DNA of 64,000 nt from Xenorhabdus doucetiae (GCF_000968195.1 NZ_FO704550.1:2480001-2544000), one strand, 5' to 3'; positions 19,981-28,905 are shown, numbered from the stretch's first letter. Notes: generated by a model not told the origin, from the sequence alone. Translations and numbers: made by a program.

Positions 19981-20128
19981 TCACTTTTCAGCAAACTGGA
20001 ACAATACGAAAACAAAAGATAATAGCATCCAAGGTGATGTTCTTCCGGCAGAAATTGCTTATGCGAATCGTCCTAATAGTGATTGGCGTAGAACTATTTT
20101 TGATAATAATGGCAAGGATATTTCATAA
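19981..20128 (+). pseudogene. Duplicated C-terminal tail of the Tle1-like effector
   Basis: This stretch repeats 19002-19149 almost exactly and encodes the last ~48 residues of the lipase (HFSANWNNTKTKDNS to NNGKDIS) before a TAA that overlaps the next start as TAATG. There is no start codon or upstream effector sequence. It shows that effector tail and immunity gene were duplicated as a unit. Confidence 0.85.
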
Positions 20129-20832
20129 TGAGAAACAAGAAAACATTAGCTTTGTTACTTTGCTCGGGCATGATATTTGGATTAACCGCTTGTCACTCTT
20201 ATCCGTCCGGAAAGCGGGTAGTGACTTACAAACCCATTGTACGTAACAGCGAACCATTGCCTTATAAACGGTGGGAATTTAAAATCAATACTCCAGAATA
20301 TTTCCCTGCCAGCATTAGTTTTGTCCAGTTTTTGGATGAAGATAATTATATCGTACAAAAATTTATGAATGATGGCTCTAATTCAGATTATAGAAGTGTA
20401 AATACTTGGAATAAACGGATTGGGGGGGTATCCGATGTTATTAAAAATCATGGTGAAGCCTTGCCCCTATCATTGACAGTCTGTTGGGATTCAGTGATTG
20501 ATAAAAAATCCTATCAAACACTGTTTAAATTTTCACCATACGTTAGACAACTGATGCGTGAACCTTCTGCCGGGCACTTAGTTAAAGATCGTGTATTCTA
20601 TCGAGATAGAATTTTTATCGGATTAGCCCCCGGCGGAACTGCCAAGGCTTGGTTACGGGGCTATGATAAAAACAACGGCGATAATATCTTAGTGGCCACA
20701 GGTGAATCGGTTTCCGGTGATAACATGACTGTATGTCAGGGGAAAACAAAACATCCTGATGGTTATGGTGAGTATTCTGAGAGGATAAAAGCCTTTATCA
20801 AAGGAAAAACCTATCCCTATGGTGAATGGTAA
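20128..20832 (+). CDS. DUF2931 lipoprotein, probable immunity protein 2 (paralogue)
   Basis: The 234-residue protein is a close relative of the one at 19149, with the same lipobox (FGLTAC), the same core (SISFVQFLDEDNYIVQKFMNDG, CWDSVIDKKSYQTLFKF, IFIGLAPGGTAKAWLRG) and the same C-terminus (YPYGEW). The middle differs most (VRQLMREPSAGHLVKDRV versus the first copy), consistent with divergence after duplication. The ATG overlaps the stop of the duplicated effector tail. Predicted outer-membrane or periplasmic lipoprotein. Confidence 0.83.
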   Translation: MRNKKTLALLLCSGMIFGLTACHSYPSGKRVVTYKPIVRNSEPLPYKRWEFKINTPEYFPASISFVQFLDEDNYIVQKFMNDGSNSDYRSVNTWNKRIGGVSDVIKNHGEALPLSLTVCWDSVIDKKSYQTLFKFSPYVRQLMREPSAGHLVKDRVFYRDRIFIGLAPGGTAKAWLRGYDKNNGDNILVATGESVSGDNMTVCQGKTKHPDGYGEYSERIKAFIKGKTYPYGEW

Positions 20833-20845
20833 TGGAGGTAACAAT

Positions 20846-21109
20846 ATGGCAGGTAAAGCAGTTATTCTTTTAAATGATGCCACCGATCACGGTGGCAAGG
20901 TGATCACCGCTATTGGTGGTTATACCTATCAGGGTGTGCCTGTTGCTGGCCAAGGTGATTTGGTCACTTGCCCAAAATGCGAGGGGACGTATCCGATTAT
21001 CGAGGGGAGTGAATCGTTGAAGTCGCATGGTACGCCTATTGCGCTGGAAGGGATGCAAACCGCCTGTGGCGCTAAGCTGATTGCCAGTCAGAAAGATTTT
21101 CTGGCTTAA
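20846..21109 (+). CDS. PAAR-domain T6SS spike tip protein
   Basis: An 87-residue protein starting at 20846 (MAGKAVILLNDATDHGGKV) behind TGGAGGT. It is a stand-alone PAAR/DUF4150-type protein that caps the VgrG spike. The family pattern is seen as DATDHGG, then VAGQGDLVTCPKC, then HGTPIALEGMQTACGAKLIAS, with His and Cys residues suited to bind the structural metal. It is last in the effector island, 13 bases after the second immunity gene, and is followed by a hairpin. Confidence 0.9.
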   Translation: MAGKAVILLNDATDHGGKVITAIGGYTYQGVPVAGQGDLVTCPKCEGTYPIIEGSESLKSHGTPIALEGMQTACGAKLIASQKDFLA

Positions 21110-21126
21110 TCAAATAAAATGAATAC

Positions 21127-21149
21127 CCGCCTTATTTTATATAAGGCGG
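21127..21149 (+). terminator. Terminator-like hairpin after PAAR
   Basis: CCGCCTTAT and ATAAGGCGG form a nine-base perfect stem with a five-base loop 18 bases past the PAAR stop. Confidence 0.65.
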
Positions 21150-21181
21150 AGAAACGCAAATGACCCACACCATCATCGCCA

Positions 21182-21302
21182 AAATCATAATAAATGTGAA
21201 TTTAATCAATATATTAAATCAATAAATAGAGGCAACAAATCACATTTAATTATATCTCATTGATTTAATGTAAATTTTATCCACAATATGGCGATTAATT
21301 AC
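21182..21302 (+). repeat. 121-bp imperfect direct repeat, right copy
   Basis: Runs from AAATCATAATAAATGTGAAT to ATGGCGATTAATTAC. It is collinear with 12441-12561 and marks the right edge of the T6SS effector island, just before the stop of the hydrolase gene on the other strand. Confidence 0.75.
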
Positions 21303-21313
21303 AGGATGTACCA

Positions 21314-22114
21314 CTAGTTGATAAAATCTTTGATCAAGTTCACCCATTCTGCCGTCTTTTCAAGGTGTACCGCATGGCCACTGTTAATCTCTTGGTATGT
21401 GCTGTTCTTAATATTTCTATTCACTTCATGTACCCGATAAGGCGGAATTAACGTATCACGGTTTAATCCAATCACCAGCGTCTCTTTCTCTATTTGAGTC
21501 AGATAATTTTTTATGTCTAGGGTTAATCCCAACGCAATACGTTGTTCGATCCCTTTTTCTGCCGGTTGAGCGCAGATCCGCTGTAGGGTTTCCTGCCCCA
21601 GCGAGGAGAGAAATTCTGGGCTAAAGGCATGTGACAGGCCAAAAGCCATGGCCGATGCCTTATCATTTTGTTCCAAATGCAACCACGTCTTGAAGATCAA
21701 TTGATGGCGGGGATCACGATTTGTCGCCCACGGTGCGGTTAATATTAATTTATTGATTAGATTTGGGTATTTGGCTGCGACCACCGCCGCAACCACGGCA
21801 CCCAAAGAAACGCCCACTAAATCAACCGGCGTGTGACTGCTCTCTTCTATTACCGCAGCAATTTGTTCCGCCAGATGTTCAATCGTCACGGTTTTTGGTG
21901 GTAATTCAGAATTGCCACATCCGGCATAATCGGGAATGATAACGGTTCGGTCATGACTAAATGCTGTTTTAATGCCTGCAAAGCTACTGTTACCGCTGCT
22001 ATTTGTGCCATGCAGGAAGACGATAGGGGTTTTATTACGCGGATCTTCGGGACATTCCTTACGGTAAGAGACAAATGAATCTTTCAATTTAATGATTTTA
22101 TCGACCGACTTCAC
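21314..22114 (-). CDS. Alpha/beta-hydrolase of unknown substrate
   Basis: The 266-residue protein shows the alpha/beta-hydrolase fold: oxyanion HGTNSSGNSSF, DYAGCGNSELPP, the nucleophile elbow GVSLGA, and a C-terminal His in NSGHAVHLEKTAEW; the acid is probably in GLNRDTLIPP. No signal peptide is visible, so it is likely cytoplasmic. It faces the T6SS island and abuts the right direct repeat. Its relation to either the island or cheZ is not clear. Resembles enol-lactonase or biosynthetic hydrolases, without enough detail to name a substrate. Confidence 0.85.
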   Translation of the reverse strand: MKSVDKIIKLKDSFVSYRKECPEDPRNKTPIVFLHGTNSSGNSSFAGIKTAFSHDRTVIIPDYAGCGNSELPPKTVTIEHLAEQIAAVIEESSHTPVDLVGVSLGAVVAAVVAAKYPNLINKLILTAPWATNRDPRHQLIFKTWLHLEQNDKASAMAFGLSHAFSPEFLSSLGQETLQRICAQPAEKGIEQRIALGLTLDIKNYLTQIEKETLVIGLNRDTLIPPYRVHEVNRNIKNSTYQEINSGHAVHLEKTAEWVNLIKDFIN

Positions 22115-22353
22115 ACTGTTTTCCTCTGCGTGATCTGAATGAAGGCGTTTTTATACACCAAATCAACTGGATAACACTGTGATCTCACCTGCTTTCCGAT
22201 ATATTCATGCCAAGGCAGGCATTTGGGCCAGCTCTCCGGCTCACCCAAATGCACGCAAAATATAACAATACGGTTCGTTAAATTCTGTCCGTTAAATTTT
22301 ACTCGTTAAATCTATTTGTGAAAGTAATGCTCGTTAAGGTAATACACTCGTTA

Positions 22354-23010
22354 TCAAAAACCTAAACTATCCAACAAATCATCAACCTGTTCTTGGTTGG
22401 CAATAATGCCAGCCCCATTCTGGTTAACTTGAGGGCCGTTAAGAAGACTGTCGTTCTCTTTTTTTGCTTTAGCCATCTGGTCAGAAGGGATATTCTCCAT
22501 CAATACCATAACTAACTGTTTTTCCAGTTCCTGAATGACTTCCATCATCCGTTTGATAACCTGCCCGGTGAGATCCTGAAAGTCTTGCGCCATCATAATC
22601 TCAAGCAATTGCGCATTGGTAAATGCGGTATGATCAGGCACCCGATTCAGGTAGTTTCTCGTATCCGTGACCAGTGAGCGGGCATCCGTCAGCTCCAAAT
22701 TTTCCGGGTTGGCAAACCACTCATCCCAACGTTGGGTCAAGTCTTTTGCCGATGCTTCCAATTCGTTCTGGCGGGGCTGTGCAACTTCAACGCAGTTCAG
22801 CACCCTTTCAGCCGCCTGTGCCGTCATTTGGACAACATAATTCAATCGCTCTCTTGCATCCGGGATCGCCTCAGCCGCTTGAGCAATGGTTTGATCCAAT
22901 CCCAGTTCACGTAAACTATCGCGCAGCATTCTCGTTAACTGCCCAATACGACTGATTATCTCACTGGTTGAGATCGCCTCATCTCTTGGCATGACTGGAT
23001 TTTCACTCAT
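22354..23010 (-). CDS. cheZ: Chemotaxis protein phosphatase CheZ
   Basis: The 218-residue protein dephosphorylates CheY-P. The conserved catalytic segment is QDFQDLTGQVIKRMMEVI (Asp and Gln), set in the long helical hairpin, and the C-terminal CheY-binding helix ends QVDDLLDSLGF. It follows cheY by nine bases in the same transcript. In E. coli flhB would come next; here accessory DNA follows. Confidence 0.97.
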   Translation of the reverse strand: MSENPVMPRDEAISTSEIISRIGQLTRMLRDSLRELGLDQTIAQAAEAIPDARERLNYVVQMTAQAAERVLNCVEVAQPRQNELEASAKDLTQRWDEWFANPENLELTDARSLVTDTRNYLNRVPDHTAFTNAQLLEIMMAQDFQDLTGQVIKRMMEVIQELEKQLVMVLMENIPSDQMAKAKKENDSLLNGPQVNQNGAGIIANQEQVDDLLDSLGF

Positions 23011-23019
23011 TTTGTCTCC

Positions 23020-23409
23020 TTAGAGCCCCAGTTTTTCAAATATTTTATTGAGTTTTTCTTCCAAAATGGCCGCCGTAAACGGTTTCACGACATAACCGCT
23101 GGCACCGGCCTGTGCTGCGGCAATAATGTTCTCTTTTTTCGCCTCTGCCGTGACCATCAGGACAGGTAAGGCGGCCAGTTTTTCTTCACTGCGAATGGTT
23201 TTTAGCAATTCGAGGCCATCAATATTGGGCATGTTCCAGTCAGAAATAACGAAATCAAATTCAGCAGTACGAAGTTTAGCCAACGCTTCCGCCCCATCCT
23301 GTGCTTCGTCCACATTGTTAAAACCCAACTCTTTCAGCAGATTACGTACAATCCGGCGCATCGTTGAAAAGTCATCGACGACCAGAAATTTCAGATCCTT
23401 ACTTGCCAT
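23020..23409 (-). CDS. cheY: Chemotaxis response regulator CheY
   Basis: A single receiver domain of 129 residues starting at 23409 (MASKDLKFLVVDDF), behind AAGGAG; the longer start at 23430 is less likely. The acidic pocket is VVDDFSTMRR, the phosphorylated Asp is in VISDWNMPNIDGL, with VTAEAKKENI (Thr) and VVKPFTA (Lys). CheA phosphorylates it and it binds the flagellar switch. Identical in plan to E. coli CheY. Confidence 0.97.
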   Translation of the reverse strand: MASKDLKFLVVDDFSTMRRIVRNLLKELGFNNVDEAQDGAEALAKLRTAEFDFVISDWNMPNIDGLELLKTIRSEEKLAALPVLMVTAEAKKENIIAAAQAGASGYVVKPFTAAILEEKLNKIFEKLGL

Positions 23410-23515
23410 AAAAACTCCTTGCAATTTCACTTATCCAGCAGCACAGCGCTGCAAAAGTTAACATCAAATACAATGATCAAATATCACGATCAAATACAAC
23501 TACCCAATACAACGA

Positions 23516-24568
23516 CTAAATACGAATCGATTGCCCCGCGCTAATTTTGGCCAGCATCGTTTTACTGATTTTTTGCAGATCCATGACTTCGTCTACTGCC
23601 CCTAACTGGATCGCGGCACGTGGCATGCCAAATACCACACAACTTTTTTCGCTCTGGGCCAAGGTGTAAGCGCCTGCCTGTTTCATTTCCAGCAAACCCG
23701 CCGCACCATCATTCCCCATGCCGGTTAAAATAACGCCGACCGCATTGCGTCCGGCATATTTGGCAACGGAACGAAACAGCACATCAACCGAAGGACGATG
23801 GCGATTCACCGGCAGGGCATGGGTTATCATGATTTGATAATTGGCACCGCTGCGACACAGTTCCATATGGCGATCGCCGGGCGCGATATAGGCATGTCCC
23901 GGCAGGACACGCTCACCATCCTCCGCTTCTTTTACCGTGATCTGGCTGAGTTTATTGAGCCTTTCGGCAAAAGAACGGGTAAAACCCGGCGGCATATGCT
24001 GGGTGATTAATAAAGCCGGGCAGGTGTTAGGCAGGGGTTGCAGCAGGTTTTTGATTGCCTCTGTTCCCCCGGTCGAGGCCCCTACTGCGATGAGTTTTTC
24101 ACTGGATAATAGTGGCTTGAAATTCAGTGGCGCTGTACTGACAGGTTCCGGTGCCGCCGTGCTGATTTTAGCTTGGGCAGCAGCACGGATTTTTTCGGCA
24201 ATCAGTTCACTATAAGCCAACATGCCTTCACGGATACCCAGTTGTGGTTTGGTGACAAAGTCCACCGCCCCCAGTTCCAGTGCCTTCAAGGTAATTTCCG
24301 AACCTTTTGCGGTCAGGGAAGAAACCATCACGACAGGCATAGGACGTAACCGCATTAATTTTTCTAAAAAATCAATGCCATCCATGCGCGGCATCTCAAC
24401 ATCCAGTGTTAATACCTGCGGGTTATGTTTTTTGATTAAATCGCGGGCAACAAAGGGATCTGGCGCACAATCCACCACTTCCATATCAGGGTGACTATTG
24501 ATAATTTCCCGCATGATTTGACGCATCAACGCCGAATCATCCACACAAAGAACAGTTATTTTATTCAT
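23516..24568 (-). CDS. cheB: Chemoreceptor methylesterase/deamidase CheB
   Basis: 350 residues: an N-terminal receiver domain (CVDDSALMRQIMREI, LTLDVEMPRMDGIDFLEKL) joined to the methylesterase domain with catalytic Ser in GASTGGTEAI, His in ITQHMPPGFTRSFAERL and Asp in GMGNDGAAGL. It removes methyl groups from receptor glutamates for adaptation. It overlaps the end of cheR by eight bases. Confidence 0.97.
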   Translation of the reverse strand: MNKITVLCVDDSALMRQIMREIINSHPDMEVVDCAPDPFVARDLIKKHNPQVLTLDVEMPRMDGIDFLEKLMRLRPMPVVMVSSLTAKGSEITLKALELGAVDFVTKPQLGIREGMLAYSELIAEKIRAAAQAKISTAAPEPVSTAPLNFKPLLSSEKLIAVGASTGGTEAIKNLLQPLPNTCPALLITQHMPPGFTRSFAERLNKLSQITVKEAEDGERVLPGHAYIAPGDRHMELCRSGANYQIMITHALPVNRHRPSVDVLFRSVAKYAGRNAVGVILTGMGNDGAAGLLEMKQAGAYTLAQSEKSCVVFGMPRAAIQLGAVDEVMDLQKISKTMLAKISAGQSIRI

Positions 24569-25448
24569 GACCCCTCCTTGCCCGACTTAAACCGTAAACG
24601 GTCTGTCCTTGCAAGTAGAACTCTCGGCTGATTTGAGTGACGTTTTCGGAATGCCCTGCAAAGAGCAAACCATCCGGTTTTAAGAAACTGACAAAACGGC
24701 GCAAGATCCTTTCCTGTGTCTTTTTGTCAAAATAAATCATGACATTACGGCAGAATATTGCATCAAATTTGCCCTCAAGTGCCCAATCCGCATCCAGTAA
24801 GTTCAAATGCTGAAAACTGACCAATTCAGCCAGTAAAGGGCGAATTCGTGCATATCCTTCAAAGAGACCCACGCCTTTGAAAAAATATTTTTTCTTTTGA
24901 TTTTCATTCAGATACTGTAATTCTTCCAGCCGGTAAACTCCTTGTCTGGCTTTTTCCAGCACACTGGTGTCAATATCGCTGCCAATGATTTTTATCCGAT
25001 TTGACCGGTGCCCCAGCGCATCACACAAGGTCATGGCAATAGAATATGGCTCCTCCCCCGTTGAAGCCGCAGCGCTCCAAACGCGGTATGTTCCGCCATT
25101 TTTCCGGCTGGCATGTGCTGCCAGAATGGGAAAATGGTGGGCTTCCCTGAAAAATGCCGTGAGATTGGTGGTCAATGAATTAATGAAAAGTTCCCACTCT
25201 TGACTGTGGCTGTCTTGTTCCAGAATTGACAGATATTGACCAAAATCGTTCAGTCCCAATACACGAAGCCGCCTGACCAAACGGTTGTATACCATCTCAC
25301 GCTTATTTTTTGCCAGTACGATGCCAGCCCGTTGATAGATAAACTGGCAGATGCGCTCAAATTGCGCATCCGACAAAGCATGCCGCTGAAGCATAAAGTT
25401 CAGCAGTGCGTTAGCATCAGTATCTGAAGCTATTGAATTGGATTTCAT
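24561..25448 (-). CDS. cheR: Chemoreceptor methyltransferase CheR
   Basis: 295 residues with the N-terminal helical domain (ICQFIYQRAGIVLAKNKREMVYNRLVRRLR) and the SAM-dependent methyltransferase domain (VWSAAASTGEEPYSIAM, GSDIDTSVLEKA, FDAIFCRNVMIYFD). It methylates receptor glutamates. Six bases separate it from the receptor gene upstream and it overlaps cheB. The first receptor in this operon carries the CheR tether NWETF. Confidence 0.97.
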   Translation of the reverse strand: MKSNSIASDTDANALLNFMLQRHALSDAQFERICQFIYQRAGIVLAKNKREMVYNRLVRRLRVLGLNDFGQYLSILEQDSHSQEWELFINSLTTNLTAFFREAHHFPILAAHASRKNGGTYRVWSAAASTGEEPYSIAMTLCDALGHRSNRIKIIGSDIDTSVLEKARQGVYRLEELQYLNENQKKKYFFKGVGLFEGYARIRPLLAELVSFQHLNLLDADWALEGKFDAIFCRNVMIYFDKKTQERILRRFVSFLKPDGLLFAGHSENVTQISREFYLQGQTVYGLSRARRGHE

Positions 25449-25454
25449 CTGACC

Positions 25455-27086
25455 TCAGCGTACTTGGCTTACAACATACTCATCAGTCATGTTTGATGCA
25501 GCCGATGATGGATGATCGTACTCATCTTCCACATCTTTAGGCAGTTCAAACTGGGCAACGGTTTTCACCAGCATGTCCGCCTTGTCTTCCAGGGCAGAAG
25601 CGGCCGCTGCGGATTGTTCCACCAATGCCGCATTTTGCTGCGTGACTTGATCCATTTGGCTGACGGCTTGGGCAACCTGATGAATGCCACGGCTCTGCTC
25701 ATCAGAAGCAGCAGCAATTTCAGCCATTAAATCAGTCACCTGATTGACCGATCTCACCAGTTCATCCATCGTCTGCCCCGCATTATTCACCAGTTCTGAA
25801 CCTTGGTTGACACGTTGGACCGATTCATCGATTAAGGTTTTAATTTCTTTCGCGGCTTCCGCACTGCGTTGTGCCAAGTCACGGACTTCACCGGCGACCA
25901 CAGAGAACCCACGCCCCTGCTCACCGGCGCGTGCCGCTTCAACGGCCGCATTTAGGGCCAGGATATTGGTCTGGAAGGCAATACCATCAATAACACTGAT
26001 AATGGCACCGATTTTCTTCGAACTTCTGGCGATTTCGTCCATCGTTACCACCACACTGGTGGTCAGTTCGCCGCCTTTTGAAGCGGTCTGGGAAGCGGAT
26101 ACCGCCAGTTCGCTGGCTTGTCGCGCATTTTCGGCATTCTGCTTAACGGTAACGGTCAATTCTTCCATGCTGGCAGCCGTTTCTTCCAGTGAGGCGGCTT
26201 GTTGTTCTGTCCGTGAAGATAAATCGGTATTGCCTTGGCTAATTTCTTGAATGCCTGAGTACATCTGGTTGGTATTTTCGCGCACCGCCGCAATCGATTT
26301 GATTAATGATGTCTGCATGTCGCGCAGCTTGCGGAAAATATCACCGATTTCATCATCGGTGGTGACAGCAACTTCTTTATCCAAACGTCCTTGTGCAACA
26401 TCCTGGAAACACGCTCTCATATTCGAAAACGGCCTGAGCAGGTTACGTTTCAGCCACCAATGAGCCGCTCCTGAAACAACAAATACCATCAAGACAGCGC
26501 CAAAGAACATGGCAATGGCGACTTTGTAGTAAAATTCCCCTTCAGCAACGGCTGAACTAATATTAGCGCCGAGGTACTGCATATAGTTGTTATAGGCAGT
26601 TTCCATCTTACGCTGGTAATCTTCGGTAGGTTGATCAAGGAAAGCCTGAAAATTGCCTTCATAGAGATACGTTTTTAACTCTTTTAAGGCGTTGATATAT
26701 TTTTGGTAAGCGTGTTCAACCTCAGCAAATAACGCTATACCCTGATCCGATTTTTCCACCCGGGGTAATGCACTTAATTTGGCAAAATTTCGCTCTGCTT
26801 CATTCAGTGCACTTTTAAGCAACGCCTCCATTTCATCTATCTGCGTTTGTGGCTGCCCCACTTTCTGGGCAAGTGCGATTTTGTTCAGCGTATTACGTGT
26901 TTGCAACAATGCCGCCCAACTCAAGCCAAGGGTATCTCTCCGTTGAGTGCCCAGCTCAATTCTCTCGATATATGACTGGTCGGTATGAATTATTCCCAGA
27001 GACAACCCACTCGAAATAATTTGCATAACACAAAACATCATCAGTAACAGATACAAACTGGTTGATATGCGAAGCTTGCCTAACAT
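25455..27086 (-). CDS. Methyl-accepting chemotaxis protein without tether (Tap-like position)
   Basis: 543 residues: transmembrane helix 1 (residues ~10-30), a periplasmic four-helix ligand domain, transmembrane helix 2 (~190-213), a HAMP domain and the cytoplasmic signalling hairpin with the conserved tip SIAFQTNILALNAAVEAARAGE-type sequence (here DGIAFQTNILALNAAVEAAR). Its ligand segment LLQTRNTLNKIAL has Lys where Tsr/Tar-like receptors have the second Arg. It ends in YVVSQVR and lacks the NWETF tether, so adaptation probably depends on the neighbouring receptor. Ligand unknown. Confidence 0.93.
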   Translation of the reverse strand: MLGKLRISTSLYLLLMMFCVMQIISSGLSLGIIHTDQSYIERIELGTQRRDTLGLSWAALLQTRNTLNKIALAQKVGQPQTQIDEMEALLKSALNEAERNFAKLSALPRVEKSDQGIALFAEVEHAYQKYINALKELKTYLYEGNFQAFLDQPTEDYQRKMETAYNNYMQYLGANISSAVAEGEFYYKVAIAMFFGAVLMVFVVSGAAHWWLKRNLLRPFSNMRACFQDVAQGRLDKEVAVTTDDEIGDIFRKLRDMQTSLIKSIAAVRENTNQMYSGIQEISQGNTDLSSRTEQQAASLEETAASMEELTVTVKQNAENARQASELAVSASQTASKGGELTTSVVVTMDEIARSSKKIGAIISVIDGIAFQTNILALNAAVEAARAGEQGRGFSVVAGEVRDLAQRSAEAAKEIKTLIDESVQRVNQGSELVNNAGQTMDELVRSVNQVTDLMAEIAAASDEQSRGIHQVAQAVSQMDQVTQQNAALVEQSAAAASALEDKADMLVKTVAQFELPKDVEDEYDHPSSAASNMTDEYVVSQVR

Positions 27087-27141
27087 GTAATCACCTCGTT
27101 TAACGGCTGCATGATGCAGCCGTAGTTATCGCTATTATTTT

Positions 27142-28845
27142 TTAGAATGTTTCCCAATTAGAGGGATCTTCCACGTTGCTGTCTTTTTTCAGCACGGGAG
27201 AATTTGTTTTATTAGCTGGAGGAGTCGACGATTTTATCGTCGATAAAACTTCATGTTTTCTTTTATCAGGCTGCTTCCTTTCGGCCTGCTCCGGTAACTG
27301 GAACAACGCAACGGCTCTGGTCAATACCTTGGCCTGCTCTTCCAATGCCGCGGCAGCGGCAGCGGACTGCTCAACCAATGACGCATTTTGCTGGGTGACT
27401 CTATCCATTTCGGAAATAGCCACGCCAACTTGCGTGATCCCTCTGCTTTGTTCGTCAGAAGCCGATGCGATTTCCCCCATGATATCGGTCACGCGGGTCA
27501 CAGAATCGACAATTTTGTGCATGGTTTCGCCGGCGCTTTCTACCTGCGTGGAGCCGGTATCAGTGCGGTTTACCGAATCTTCGATCAACGCCTTGATCTC
27601 TTTGGCGGCCTCTGCACTGCGCTGTGCCAGATTGCGCACTTCACCGGCAACCACGGCAAAACCACGGCCATGCTCACCCGCACGGGCAGCTTCCACTGCG
27701 GCATTAAGGGCAAGAATGTTGGTCTGGAAAGCAATCGCGTCAATCACGCCAGTGATATCAGAGATTTTGCGAGAGCTGTCGGCAATGTCATGCATGGTTT
27801 GAACAACATTAGCCACCACTTTGCCTCCCTGACGGGCGATCTCAGAGGCGTTGTCAGCCAGGTTGCTGGCTTGGCGGGCATTGTCAGCATTCTGTTTGAC
27901 GGTTGCCGTCAACTGTTCCATGCTGGCAGCCGTTTCTTCCAACGACGCGACTTGCTGTTCAGTACGGGAAGAAAGGTCGTTGTTACCCGCAGCAATTTCG
28001 CTGGTGCCGGTATAGATGGTTTCAGTGCTTTGATGGACACTTCTGACCGTATTGATCAACTCTTCCTGCATGTGTCTCAAGCCAACGGCCAACATGCCCA
28101 TCTCGTTATTACCCGATACAGTGATGGTGTGGGTCAAGTCCCCTTTTGAGAAGGCCTTAATATTATCCAGCAGCTTGTGCAACGGATCGATCAGCGATTT
28201 ACGCAAGCCTATCCAGCTTATGATCATGACCACAACGAGCAGAGCCATCACAAAGAGCAACGAAACAATGATATTGCCGTAAGCGTCGTCAGCTTCCTGT
28301 GACACCTGATCATAAAACTTGGCGCTCTGGGAGAGATAAAAGTTAAATTCCGCATTAAACGCGTTCTGGTAATCCGTTGTTTTATGGAGGAAAAACTCTT
28401 TAAACTTATCCTGCACCAGCATGTTATCTAAATCTTTAAGCGCATTCAGATAGTCACGGTGGGTCTGTTTCAAACGTTGCAGATGTTCTGGATCATAAAA
28501 AGACAGTTTTTCCGTCTGTTCATATTGTTCGAAGAGCCGTTCAGCACGGGCAATATTTGCTCTGGCTTCTGCCTGCGCTTCATCAGCTTTATAACTGCCT
28601 TCAACACCGCGATCTTTCATCATATGGATGATACCAACACGGGTCAGGTTATTGCGGGCTTGCAGCAGGTTAACCCAGCTTTCATCCAGGTAAATTTGCT
28701 GCTGTCGCATTTTATCTATTAAGTCAAAGGCATCGATATCATTCTTCAACCCCTTGAAGAACAATCCCCCGGAGATAAGTTGCAAAGCACCAAATAATAT
28801 GATGACCGAGATTAATCCCGTCACTATTTTCATTCGGTTAAACAT
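27142..28845 (-). CDS. Methyl-accepting chemotaxis protein with CheR tether (Tar/Tsr-like)
   Basis: 567 residues with two transmembrane helices (~6-30 and ~190-215), periplasmic ligand domain, HAMP and the signalling domain (DAIAFQTNILALNAAVEAAR). The ligand-domain segment NLLQARNNLTRVGI has both arginines used by E. coli Tsr and Tar to bind the amino-acid carboxylate, so an amino-acid attractant is likely. It ends with NWETF, the pentapeptide that recruits CheR and CheB. A sigma-28 promoter at 28879-28905 precedes it. Order and tether pattern match tar-tap of E. coli. Confidence 0.94.
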   Translation of the reverse strand: MFNRMKIVTGLISVIILFGALQLISGGLFFKGLKNDIDAFDLIDKMRQQQIYLDESWVNLLQARNNLTRVGIIHMMKDRGVEGSYKADEAQAEARANIARAERLFEQYEQTEKLSFYDPEHLQRLKQTHRDYLNALKDLDNMLVQDKFKEFFLHKTTDYQNAFNAEFNFYLSQSAKFYDQVSQEADDAYGNIIVSLLFVMALLVVVMIISWIGLRKSLIDPLHKLLDNIKAFSKGDLTHTITVSGNNEMGMLAVGLRHMQEELINTVRSVHQSTETIYTGTSEIAAGNNDLSSRTEQQVASLEETAASMEQLTATVKQNADNARQASNLADNASEIARQGGKVVANVVQTMHDIADSSRKISDITGVIDAIAFQTNILALNAAVEAARAGEHGRGFAVVAGEVRNLAQRSAEAAKEIKALIEDSVNRTDTGSTQVESAGETMHKIVDSVTRVTDIMGEIASASDEQSRGITQVGVAISEMDRVTQQNASLVEQSAAAAAALEEQAKVLTRAVALFQLPEQAERKQPDKRKHEVLSTIKSSTPPANKTNSPVLKKDSNVEDPSNWETF

Positions 28846-28878
28846 AACTTCCCTTTTTAATAAATTGCTATGCCAGTG

Positions 28879-28905
28879 TTATCGGCACGCTTAAAGGGAA
28901 CTTTA
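28879..28905 (-). promoter_or_regulatory. Sigma-28 (FliA) promoter for the receptor-che operon
   Basis: On the minus strand TAAAGTTC (28898-28905) and GCCGATAA (28879-28886) are separated by exactly 11 bases, an essentially perfect FliA consensus. It is 34 bases upstream of the first receptor gene, in the cheW-receptor gap. Confidence 0.9.

Noticed and set aside
22350..22366. TTATCAAAAACCT resembles half of a Hin recombination site (hix)
   Set aside because: It encodes the conserved end of CheZ (GF then stop), has no second half in inverted position and no partner site.
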